Shown: positions 1-5,546 of the stretch, piece by piece | Layout of the letters: every line of letters begins with the position of its first letter | Numbering within the stretch: the first letter of the stretch is position 1 | Assembly: GCA_022709995.1 (NCBI GenBank) | Contig: JAKLHU010000173.1 | Coordinates: 1-5,546, forward strand | Length of the DNA stretch: 5,546 nucleotides | Direction of reading: 5' to 3' | Source: Verrucomicrobiota bacterium | Lineage (GTDB): Bacteria > Verrucomicrobiota > Lentisphaeria > Oligosphaerales > Oligosphaeraceae | Program-made: the position numbers and the translations under genes | The notes under the pieces: generated by a model | What the model was told of the DNA's origin: nothing | What the model saw: only the letters and a program-made list of their open reading frames with translations | The model's database searches: none

Positions 1-996
1 AATTTCCTGACGGCGGTTTGCGGCTGCACGGGGACGTGGAAGCTCGGCGACTTTGCCCGCGAAGCCATTGCCCAGATGAAGGAGCGGATCGGCAACGGCC
101 GCGTCATCTGCGGCCTCTCCGGCGGCGTGGACTCAAGCGTCGTCGCGGCCCTCGTCCACCGCGCGATCGGCGACCGCCTCGTGTGCATCTTCGTCGACAA
201 CGGCCTCCTGCGCAAAAACGAAGCCGACAGCGTCAAAAAACTGTTCGCCGACAATTTCCAGATGAACCTGTGCGCCATCGACGCCAGCGACCGCTTTCTC
301 GACCGGCTGGCCGGAGTCGAAGAGCCGGAAGCCAAGCGCAAGGCCATCGGCGCCGAATTCGTCGCGGTGTTCACGGAAGCGGCCCGTTCCATCCCGAACG
401 CGACCTTTCTGGCGCAAGGCACCACCTACCCGGATGTCATCGAAAGCGTTTCCATCAACGGCAACCCCTCGGCCGTCATCAAAAGCCACCACAACGTCGG
501 CGGCCTGCCCAAGGACCTCAACTTCAAGCTGCTGGAACCCCTGGCCAAGCTGTTCAAGGACGAAGTGCGCGAAGTCGGCCGCTGCCTGGGCCTGCCGCCG
601 TCCGTCGTCGACCGGCAGCCGTTTCCCGGCCCGGGCCTGGGCGTCCGGCACCTCGGGCCTGTCACCCGCAAGACCCTCGCCATCCTCCGCGAGGCCGACG
701 CCATCATGGTCGAGGAAATCAAGAAGGCCGACCTCTACTACCGCAAGCTCTGGCAGGCCTTCGCCATCTTCATCCCCATGCGCACCGTCGGCGTCATGGG
801 CGACCTGCGCACGTATGACTATGTCATCGCCCTCCGGGCCGTCGAAAGCACGGACGGCATGACCGCCGACTGGGCCGACCTCCCGCATGACCTGCTCCAG
901 CGCATCTCCTCCCGCATCATCAACGAAGTCCGCGGCGTCAACCGGGTTGTCTACGATGTCACCAGCAAGCCGCCGGGCACCATCGAATGGGAGTGA
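1..996 (+). CDS. guaA: GMP synthase (glutamine-hydrolysing), C-terminal part, 5' end cut by window edge
   Basis: GuaA makes GMP from XMP, ATP and glutamine in the last step of de novo guanine nucleotide synthesis in the cytoplasm. The frame is open from base 1, so the gene enters from the left; 331 residues are visible of about 510-525 usual for the family. The missing part is the N-terminal class I glutamine amidotransferase domain. The visible part opens just before the ATP-pyrophosphatase domain. Its PP-loop SGGVDSS is at visible residues 40-46 (bases 118-138), followed by [20 protein letters not shown] (163-170) and [12 protein letters not shown] (205-216). The dimerisation domain ends in [17 protein letters not shown], the hallmark GuaA C-terminus, directly before the TGA at 994-996. 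The reading frame is intact and no expected motif is missing. Identification is essentially certain. The next gene on this strand is 525 bp away, so guaA is probably the last gene of its transcript. Confidence 0.97.
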   Translation, partial: NFLTAVCGCTGTWKLGDFAREAIAQMKERIGNGRVICGLSGGVDSSVVAALVHRAIGDRLVCIFVDNGLLRKNEADSVKKLFADNFQMNLCAIDASDRFLDRLAGVEEPEAKRKAIGAEFVAVFTEAARSIPNATFLAQGTTYPDVIESVSINGNPSAVIKSHHNVGGLPKDLNFKLLEPLAKLFKDEVREVGRCLGLPPSVVDRQPFPGPGLGVRHLGPVTRKTLAILREADAIMVEEIKKADLYYRKLWQAFAIFIPMRTVGVMGDLRTYDYVIALRAVESTDGMTADWADLPHDLLQRISSRIINEVRGVNRVVYDVTSKPPGTIEWE

Positions 997-1056
997 GCTT
1001 GAGGCCATCCGCACGGTTCCCAGCGCCGCACCTGACGCTGCCGAAAGGGCATCAAA

Positions 1057-1098
1057 CCGATGTCCGCGACGTGGGGTTACATCGGCAGTTCCTCCTTT
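1057..1098 (+). terminator. Possible weak terminator after guaA
   Basis: CCGATGT (1057-1063) and ACATCGG (1079-1085) are perfect 7-base inverted repeats with a 15-base loop. A pyrimidine-rich stretch with TCCTCCTTTTC follows, starting a few bases after the stem. It begins about 60 bases after the guaA stop, a reasonable place for transcript ending. The stem is short, the loop is large and the T-run is interrupted, so this is only a candidate. Confidence 0.25.
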
Positions 1099-1106
1099 TC
1101 GCACCA

Positions 1107-1124
1107 CGGATGGCGCGGATGGCG
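1107..1124 (+). repeat. Short tandem repeat, two copies of CGGATGGCG
   Basis: The 9-base word CGGATGGCG occurs twice back to back (1107-1115 and 1116-1124), preceded by CACCA and followed by CC. Two copies of a 9-mer in GC-rich DNA may be chance. From general familiarity, ACGGATGG-type runs recur between genes in some GC-rich genomes, so this could be a remnant of a dispersed intergenic repeat. That is not shown by this window. Confidence 0.35.
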
Positions 1125-1403
1125 CCTTCAACGGAAGAATCTTTCGACGAAGGATCCTATGAAACCAAGGGTTGGCTGCGGTAAGTTTCATGGCCCTTGA
1201 TGCCGCGTCAAGCGCAGCATAGACAACTTTTCACACGGCCTCGAGCTTGCCGAAACCGCCCCGCGTGCCGAAAACCAAGGCCCGGCAAGGATGCCCCGAA
1301 CACCAGGCCGGACAGCTGCCGGCGCCACGGCCGGGCCTGCGTGTAAACACTCGGCGGCCAGCACTAATTTCCACCCCGCCCTCACTTTTTCATCGTGCCC
1401 GGC

Positions 1404-1431
1404 TTGAGTAATCACATTTTTCATTTATAGT
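1404..1431 (+). promoter_or_regulatory. Probable sigma-70-type promoter of the ABC ATPase gene
   Basis: TTGAGT at 1404-1409 and TATAGT at 1426-1431 match the -35 (4 of 6) and -10 (5 of 6) consensus with a 16-base spacer. They lie in the most AT-rich part of the window. Transcription would start near 1438, leaving a leader of about 84 bases before the ATG at 1522. A second TTGACT (1439-1444) runs straight into TATATATAT but has no -10 at correct spacing. Confidence 0.55.
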
Positions 1432-1505
1432 TTGGTCTTTGACTTTATATATATCCCCGGGTGCTCAACGCCCCGTCAAACACATCCCCCGCAAGCCGTT
1501 TCCCC

Positions 1506-1510
1506 AGGAG
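1506..1510 (+). promoter_or_regulatory. Ribosome binding site that decides the ATPase start
   Basis: AGGAG at 1506-1510 lies 11 bases before the ATG at 1522. It supports that start over the in-frame ATG at 1432, which sits about where transcription should begin. The translation upstream of 1522 also matches nothing in the family, whereas the protein from 1522 begins MAQVKLEHVGKIYPG, a normal start for this family. Confidence 0.7.
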
Positions 1511-1521
1511 TGACACGAATC

Positions 1522-2697
1522 ATGGCGCAAGTCAAACTTGAGCACGTTGGTAAAATCTATCCCGGCAATGTCCGTGCTGTCAAAGACTTCAACCTGACGA
1601 TCAATGACGGTGAATTCATGGTCATGGTCGGCCCGTCCGGATGCGGCAAGTCAACCACCCTGCGCATGGTCGCCGGACTGGAGGAAATCTCGGAGGGAAC
1701 CGTCACCATCGGAGACCGGGTCGTCAACGACGTGCTGCCGAAAGACCGAGACATCGCCATGGTCTTCCAAAACTACGCATTGTATCCGGACAAAAGCGTC
1801 TACGAAAACATGGCTTTCTGCCTCAAGATGCGCAAGTACCAAAACCCCAATGCCGCCCCGGGGTCGGACAATTTCATCTCCAATCTCTTCTCCTGGTGGA
1901 AACTGCGCCAGATGAAAAAGACCGAAATCAACCGCCGCGTCATGGAGGCGGCCGACATCCTCGGCATCCAGGAACTGCTCGAACGCCGGCCCAAGGCTCT
2001 CTCCGGCGGCCAGCGCCAGCGCGTCGCCGTCGGCCGCTGCATCGTCCGCAACCCGAAAGTCTTCCTGTTTGACGAACCGCTGTCCAACTTGGACGCCAAA
2101 ATGCGCGTGCAGATGCGCACGGAAATCAGCCGCCTCCACAACCGCCTGGAGACCACGATGATTTATGTCACCCATGACCAGACCGAGGCCATGACCATGG
2201 GCGACCGCATTGTCGTCATGAAAGACGGCCTTATCCAGCAGGTGGCCACGCCTTCCGACCTCTATGACAACCCCAACAACACGTTCGTAGCTGGCTTCAT
2301 CGGCACCCCGCCCATGAATTTCTTCGATGCCCGCATTGAAAACCAGAACGGCCAGCTGATCGTCAAGGAAGGCAGCTTCTCGCTCGTCACTCCACCGGAA
2401 TGGAAATCGAAAATCGAACGCTACACCGGCAAGAAAATCGTGTTCGGCATCCGCCCCGAGCACATTGGCTCGCCTTCAGCCGAAGCCCAGGAAAATGCAC
2501 CCAAAATCCCCTCCACGGTGGAAGTCATTGAGCCGATGGGTTCCGAAACCTACCTGTACATGAAAACCGGAGCCACTGGCTTCATCGCCCGCGTCGATCC
2601 GCATCGCACCTGCGATGTCGGCGACAACATCGACCTGGCAGTCATGATGCGCAACGCCCATGTGTTCGATGCCGACACCACCGAGCGCGTAGTCTGA
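1522..2697 (+). CDS. Sugar-type ABC transporter ATP-binding protein (MalK/UgpC/MsmK family)
   Basis: This cytoplasmic ATPase powers a CUT1-type ABC importer, usually for oligosaccharides or glycerol phosphate. From the ATG at 1522 it has 391 residues, slightly longer than typical MalK/UgpC/MsmK (about 355-376). Motifs run in order: Walker A GPSGCGKST (37-45), Q-loop Gln83, signature LSGGQ (160-164), Walker B VFLFDEP (180-186), D-loop LSNLDA (187-192) and H-loop His218. FIGTPPMNFF (259-268) and GIRPEH (309-314) mark the C-terminal OB/TOBE regulatory domain. All catalytic residues are present, so it should hydrolyse ATP. Two oddities are visible. About 26 extra residues (106-131) lie between the Q-loop and the signature, and the usual YPHM after the Q-loop reads YPDK. 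No permease or binding-protein gene is adjacent, so it may be a shared ATPase serving several importers, as MsmK does elsewhere. The substrate cannot be told from sequence. Confidence 0.93.
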   Translation: MAQVKLEHVGKIYPGNVRAVKDFNLTINDGEFMVMVGPSGCGKSTTLRMVAGLEEISEGTVTIGDRVVNDVLPKDRDIAMVFQNYALYPDKSVYENMAFCLKMRKYQNPNAAPGSDNFISNLFSWWKLRQMKKTEINRRVMEAADILGIQELLERRPKALSGGQRQRVAVGRCIVRNPKVFLFDEPLSNLDAKMRVQMRTEISRLHNRLETTMIYVTHDQTEAMTMGDRIVVMKDGLIQQVATPSDLYDNPNNTFVAGFIGTPPMNFFDARIENQNGQLIVKEGSFSLVTPPEWKSKIERYTGKKIVFGIRPEHIGSPSAEAQENAPKIPSTVEVIEPMGSETYLYMKTGATGFIARVDPHRTCDVGDNIDLAVMMRNAHVFDADTTERVV

Positions 2698-2721
2698 CCC
2701 CGCTCCTCCATTCGCAACGAT

Positions 2722-2763
2722 AAAAAGGCCGAAGGCCGCTCTCAAGGTTGGGAGCGGCCTTCG
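2722..2763. terminator. Strong hairpin terminator between convergent genes
   Basis: Bases 2730-2741 and 2752-2763 form a perfect 12-bp GC-rich stem (core GAAGGCCGCTC/GAGCGGCCTTC), extendable inward, with a small loop. It starts 33 bases after the ATPase stop and about 190 bases beyond the uvrC stop. On the minus strand it is followed, after three bases, by TTTTT (complement of 2722-2726), making a classical intrinsic terminator for uvrC. On the plus strand no T-run follows, so ending of the ATPase transcript there would rest on the hairpin alone. Confidence 0.75.
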
Positions 2764-2948
2764 ACATGTAAAGACCAAGGGCTGGTCATGCCTGCCGGCG
2801 ACACCCCTGGCAAACCAGCGGACGGTGCCGCCGGCAAGAACATGGGACGCTCCCTGGCAGGCAACGGCGACGTCCAGACCGTACCCGGGCGAATTGTCGC
2901 CTTCGCGCCCGCCCGGTGGCTCTTTCCGCCCTGGCTGGCGACCGCGGT

Positions 2949-4439
2949 TCAAGGCGCGCCCAAAGCTCCTTGCAGATAAGCGATCACCCGAACCGCCGTG
3001 TCCTTGCCGATGCCAGGCACGGCGGCCGCCAGCTGTGCAGGGGTCAGGCGGGCCATCTCCCGCACGGATCCGCACGCACTCAACATCTGCTGGCGGCGCT
3101 TGGCGCCAATCCCCGGAATGTCGTTCAAGATCGAATCCGTGATCCGGCGGTTGCGCAAAGCACGGTGATACGCATTGGCGAAACGGTGCGCTTCGTCGCG
3201 AATCGCTTGCAGAAGCTTCAAACCGGCATGGTCGCGCGGCAACTCCAAAGGTTCGGCCGCATCCGGCCGAATCACGAGTTCCTGTTTTTTGGCCAACCCG
3301 AGCAGAGGGACCGAAGTCACCCCCAGACCGGCAAACACCTCAACCGCCACCGCCAGCTGGCTCGCGCCGCCATCAACCAGCACCAAATCCGGAAAAGCCT
3401 CGCCCTCGCGCTGCAACCGACCATAGCGACGAGTCAGCACCTCGCGCATGAAGGCCGTGTCGTCGGCCGCTTCCTCCGAACGGATCCGGTAGCGCCGGTA
3501 CTCCGCCGTCGCCGGCCGGCCATGACGGAAACGCACCATGCTCCCCACGGCCAGAGACCCGGAAATGTTCGACATGTCAAAACACTCCATCAGCAGAGGC
3601 GGCGACGGCAAGCCCAAGGCTTCCTGCAGCGCCGTGAGCCCCTCCGGATTGCTCGACGCGTTGCGCCGGGTGATCGTCTGATTGATAAAACGGCGGGTCG
3701 GTTCGGCCATGGCTTTCAAGCAACTGAGCAGATCGCGGGTGCGAGCGGCGCCCTCAAAATCCATGGCCGCGGCTTCGCCCTGCATTTTCACCGTCAGTTC
3801 CGCCTGCAAAGGCCCTGATCCACCCCGCAAAACGGCAAGCGCCGCGGCCAAACCCTCGCCATATTCCGCCGGCGTGACCGCTCCGAGGCAGGGACACAGA
3901 CAACCGCGGATGACCTCCTCTAGACAGTGCCGATGCGTCTCGGGATTCGGCTCCGAGACGTTGCAGGTGCGCAGACGATAACGCACCGACAAAAACAGCA
4001 CGGCCTCGCGCAAAGCGGTGGCCTGGGGGTAGGGCCCAAAATACAGCCGGTTGTCATCTCGCCGGATCCGGGCCAGATGCAGGCGCGGAAACGGTTCCGA
4101 CGGATTGACGCAGATCAGCAGGAACCGCTTGTCGTCACGCAGTTCGACATTGTAGCGCGGCGTGTACTGCTTGATGAACTGCGCTTCCAACAACAACGCC
4201 TCGGCTTCCGTCGCCACCGGAAAGATCTCGTAGGACGTGATGCTGTGGATGAGGGCGCGGCGGCGCGGGTCGCTGCGCAGCGCTCCCGAAGGCCGGAAAT
4301 ACGAACTCATCCGGGAACGCAGATTGCGGGCCTTGCCGACATAGATGACCTCGCCGGCTGCGTTCCGATAGACATACACCCCGGGAGACCGCGGCACGTC
4401 CTGGGAATGGAAAACAGGATGGGAAGGTGAATCCGCCAT
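2949..4439 (-). CDS. uvrC: UvrABC excinuclease subunit C, compact form
   Basis: UvrC makes both incisions around a DNA lesion in nucleotide excision repair after UvrA and UvrB load. From the ATG at 4439 it has 496 residues; typical UvrC has about 600. Domains in order are: GIY-YIG nuclease (about 17-97; PGVYVY, VIYVGKARNLRSR, Glu85, PRYN); a cysteine region (Cys159, 172, 180, 184) matching the Fe-S ligands known in UvrC; the UVR motif for UvrB binding (about 211-244); the RNase H-like endonuclease (Asp288 in FDMSN, Asp356 in VDGG, probably Asp403, and His425 or His418); and a double helix-hairpin-helix (about 437-490; IPGIGAKRR, VPGIGKDTA). The shortness comes from one place: only about 40 residues separate the UVR motif from MECFDMSN, where E. 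coli UvrC has roughly 150. Both nuclease sites look intact. An in-frame TTG at 4484 would add 15 residues but has no Shine-Dalgarno sequence. The ATG has a weak, close AAGG, and its product starts like other UvrC proteins. It lies downstream of the DUF58 gene, probably in the same transcript. Confidence 0.94.
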   Translation of the reverse strand: MADSPSHPVFHSQDVPRSPGVYVYRNAAGEVIYVGKARNLRSRMSSYFRPSGALRSDPRRRALIHSITSYEIFPVATEAEALLLEAQFIKQYTPRYNVELRDDKRFLLICVNPSEPFPRLHLARIRRDDNRLYFGPYPQATALREAVLFLSVRYRLRTCNVSEPNPETHRHCLEEVIRGCLCPCLGAVTPAEYGEGLAAALAVLRGGSGPLQAELTVKMQGEAAAMDFEGAARTRDLLSCLKAMAEPTRRFINQTITRRNASSNPEGLTALQEALGLPSPPLLMECFDMSNISGSLAVGSMVRFRHGRPATAEYRRYRIRSEEAADDTAFMREVLTRRYGRLQREGEAFPDLVLVDGGASQLAVAVEVFAGLGVTSVPLLGLAKKQELVIRPDAAEPLELPRDHAGLKLLQAIRDEAHRFANAYHRALRNRRITDSILNDIPGIGAKRRQQMLSACGSVREMARLTPAQLAAAVPGIGKDTAVRVIAYLQGALGAP

Positions 4440-4495
4440 GTACCTTGTGACCTGACATCTTGCTGCGGCAGTTGGACGGGACAAAAAGCCGACGG

Positions 4496-5398
4496 TCAGC
4501 GCCCGGCCAAAGCCCGCTGATGCAAATGCCGGAGCACCAGATCGACCGGCGCCTGGTCCGTCAAGGCGAGAATGTGCTCGACATCAAGGCCGGCACAGAC
4601 CTTCCGGCACTGAAACAGGAATGCCTCCATCGCGCTTTGATAGGAATTGCGGATCTCCTTCGGGCTGGTGACGACCAACTCACCGGTTTCCAAATCCTGA
4701 AAGGCGCCGGTGTCGCGAAAGGGAAAATCAAGTTCGGCCCGGTCCAGAATCTGATACACAATGACATCATGCCGGCGCCGGCGGAAGTGCGCCAGCGCCG
4801 ACCGCAGCCGTTCGACATCGTCAAACAAATCACTGAAGATAATGACCAAACCGCGCCGTTTCGCCTGTTCGGCCAGATGATGCAGAGGCGCCGCCAAATC
4901 CGTCTCGTTCACCGGCTCGTGCCCGGCCAGCTGATTGCACAGCACCCGCAAATGCTCGGCGCCGCTGCGCGGAGGCATGACCATCTCGCACTTGCGGTCG
5001 AACAACGCCAGGCCGACCGTGTCCTGCCGATGGATCGTAATATAGGCCAGGGCGGCGGCGCAAATGCAAGCGTAACGGTACTTGCTGATCGACGCGCTGG
5101 CATAGGCCATGGACCGGGAACCGTCAACCAGGAGATGCACCCGCAAACTGGTTTCTTCCTCGTATTGCCGCAAATACAAACGCTCATTGCGGCCATAGAC
5201 GCGCCAGTCAAGATGCTTCGGGTCATCGCCGGGAACGTATTGCCGATAATCGGCAAATTCGACGCTGACCCCCTTCAGCTGGCTGCGGTGCCCCCCGGCC
5301 ATCGACCCTTCAACCGTGAAGCGAGAACCCAAACGCAAACTGCCCAAACGAGCAATCTCCGCCGGTGTCAGCAACTGGTTGATCCCGTCCGCGGCCAT
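4496..5398 (-). CDS. DUF58 domain protein with von Willebrand A-like fold
   Basis: This 300-residue protein is a full-length member of the short, soluble DUF58 group; I see no signal peptide or membrane segment. The DUF58 signature is clear at about 36-70: GHRSQLKGVSVEFADYRQYV followed by PGDDPKHLDWRVYGR. A von Willebrand A-like part follows, with DGSRSM (92-97) giving the DxSxS metal-site triad, Thr166 a possible further ligand, and IIFSDLFDD (186-194) on a later strand. Family members usually lie directly after a MoxR AAA+ ATPase and are thought to work with it, perhaps as a chaperone-like or metal-insertion pair. The biochemical role is unknown in most bacteria. Here the start codon is 7 bp after the stop of the upstream gene, so translation is probably coupled. 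The Shine-Dalgarno is weak (AAGAG too close, GGCGGA farther back in the preceding gene), which fits coupling. uvrC follows after 56 bp. Confidence 0.9.
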   Translation of the reverse strand: MAADGINQLLTPAEIARLGSLRLGSRFTVEGSMAGGHRSQLKGVSVEFADYRQYVPGDDPKHLDWRVYGRNERLYLRQYEEETSLRVHLLVDGSRSMAYASASISKYRYACICAAALAYITIHRQDTVGLALFDRKCEMVMPPRSGAEHLRVLCNQLAGHEPVNETDLAAPLHHLAEQAKRRGLVIIFSDLFDDVERLRSALAHFRRRRHDVIVYQILDRAELDFPFRDTGAFQDLETGELVVTSPKEIRNSYQSAMEAFLFQCRKVCAGLDVEHILALTDQAPVDLVLRHLHQRALAGR

Positions 5399-5405
5399 GC
5401 TCTTA

Positions 5406-5546
5406 TCATTCCGCCGCCGGAGCCGGAGCCGCCGGTGCCGCCGGAGCCGCCGGTGCCGCCGGAGCAGCCGGAGCAGCCGGAGCCTTAGCCGCCGGAGCCG
5501 CCGGTGCAGCCGCCGCAGCCGGAGCCTTAGCCGCCGGAGCCGCCGG
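5406..5546 (-). CDS. 3' end of an unidentified gene with an Ala/Pro-rich tail (5' part outside window)
   Basis: Read on the minus strand, the frame is open from the window edge to a TGA at 5408-5406, followed at once by an in-frame TAA. It gives 46 residues made only of Ala, Pro, two Lys and a final Glu, mainly PAA triplets with PAAPAAKAPAA twice. I take it as coding for three reasons. The frame is open, it has a double stop, and the stop lies 7 bp before the DUF58 start in an operon-like arrangement. Such tails are flexible linkers or extensions and say nothing about function. By position a MoxR-type AAA+ ATPase is the first guess, because that gene usually precedes DUF58. An Ala/Pro/Lys tail is not a usual MoxR ending, so another protein is quite possible. 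Confidence 0.6.
   Translation of the reverse strand, partial: PAAPAAKAPAAAAAPAAPAAKAPAAPAAPAAPAAPAAPAAPAPAAE
5427..5546 (-). repeat. Tandem coding repeats, 42-bp and 18-bp units
   Basis: On the minus strand two adjacent 42-bp units (5546-5505 and 5504-5463) differ at only 3 positions. Each encodes a 14-residue unit beginning PAAPAAKAPAA. They are followed by two identical 18-bp units (5462-5427), each CCGGCGGCACCGGCGGCT, encoding PAAPAA twice. The basic grain is a 9-bp CCGGCGGCN word. All unit lengths are multiples of three, so gain or loss of copies would keep the frame. The first unit may continue beyond the window. Confidence 0.85.

Larger units (their letters stand above)
997..1521. other. 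Non-coding stretch between guaA and the ABC ATPase gene
   Basis: This 525-bp stretch has no convincing gene. A 78-codon minus-strand frame (1188-1424) shows no recognisable family or motif, and its 5' end lies in the AT-rich promoter island. The left part holds a possible weak guaA terminator (1057-1098), a doubled 9-base word (1107-1124) and an imperfect palindrome at 1139-1155. The middle holds an imperfect inverted repeat, CAGGCCGG (1304-1311) against CCGGGCCTG (1331-1339), with no T-run after it. The right end becomes clearly AT-rich from about 1403 to 1455, in contrast with the GC-rich surroundings, and carries the likely promoter of the downstream gene. No tRNA or other structured RNA was recognised. 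A decayed gene or a small RNA cannot be excluded by eye. Confidence 0.6.

Noticed and set aside
133..1191. Long minus-strand open frame (352 codons) opposite guaA
   Set aside because: It is the antisense shadow of the certain guaA gene in GC-rich DNA. Its translation is low in complexity and shows no family motif.
1188..1424. 78-codon minus-strand open frame in the gap before the ATPase gene
   Set aside because: It has no recognisable motif or clear ribosome binding site, and its composition is what random GC-rich DNA gives. Its start lies in the promoter island.
1432..1521. N-terminal extension of the ATPase from an ATG at 1432
   Set aside because: The extension resembles nothing in the family and would start at about the expected transcription start. 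The ATG at 1522 has a Shine-Dalgarno sequence and a normal N-terminus.
2764..2948. Possible small gene between the hairpin and the uvrC stop
   Set aside because: Only short frames without motifs cross this stretch. Small inverted repeats such as GGCGA/TCGCC (2888-2901) are too weak to call.
2916..3818. Plus-strand open frame of 300 codons opposite uvrC
   Set aside because: It is a shadow of uvrC, whose domains are all recognised on the other strand. The plus-strand product is rich in Arg, His and Gln with no domain.
4440..4484. Longer UvrC starting at TTG 4484
   Set aside because: No Shine-Dalgarno precedes the TTG. The 15 added residues have no counterpart in the family, and the ATG at 4439 gives a normal distance to the GIY-YIG motif.
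4460..5488. Plus-strand open frame of 342 codons opposite the DUF58 gene
   Set aside because: It is antisense to a clear DUF58 protein. Its PEPPVPPEPP-like end is only the reverse reading of the Ala/Pro tail repeats.
5411..5546. CRISPR-like or intergenic repeat array at the right edge
   Set aside because: The units are contiguous with no spacers, all lengths are multiples of three, and the minus strand is one open frame ending in stops just before the DUF58 start. It is a coding low-complexity repeat.

Overview
The window is GC-rich bacterial chromosome holding ordinary housekeeping genes. It carries one purine-biosynthesis gene (guaA, 3' part), one ABC-transporter ATPase of the MalK/UgpC/MsmK type, the nucleotide-excision-repair gene uvrC, a DUF58 gene, and the last 46 codons of a further gene with an Ala/Pro-rich tail. 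I see no mobile element, tRNA, rRNA, CRISPR array or prophage. The taxon cannot be fixed from this sequence. The compact UvrC, the DUF58 gene and the low-complexity Ala/Pro/Lys tail would fit a free-living GC-rich Gram-negative, possibly of the Verrucomicrobiota/Kiritimatiellota/Planctomycetota side, but that is a weak inference.

Layout. The plus-strand half starts inside guaA (1-996), which gives the complete ATP-pyrophosphatase and dimerisation domains but not the amidotransferase domain. A 525-bp non-coding stretch follows (997-1521). It ends in a conspicuous AT-rich island with a good sigma-70-like promoter (about 1404-1431), an 80-90 nt leader and a Shine-Dalgarno sequence. The ATPase gene (1522-2697) comes next and has no permease or binding-protein gene beside it here. 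A strong hairpin (2730-2763) lies between it and the oppositely oriented uvrC.

The minus-strand half, read right to left, begins with the 3' end of an unidentified gene (5546-5406). The DUF58 gene (5398-4496) starts 7 bp after that gene's stop codon, and uvrC (4439-2949) starts 56 bp after the DUF58 stop. The spacing suggests one transcription unit ending at the shared hairpin. DUF58 proteins usually sit directly behind a MoxR-type AAA+ ATPase, so the cut-off gene may be one, but its visible tail is too low in complexity to tell.

No novel system is evident. The points most worth a second look are three. UvrC appears to lack the roughly 110-residue segment normally found between the UvrB-binding motif and the catalytic RNase H-like domain. 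The ABC ATPase has an insertion of about 26 residues in its helical subdomain. The gene entering from the right ends in tandem 42-bp and 18-bp coding repeats.
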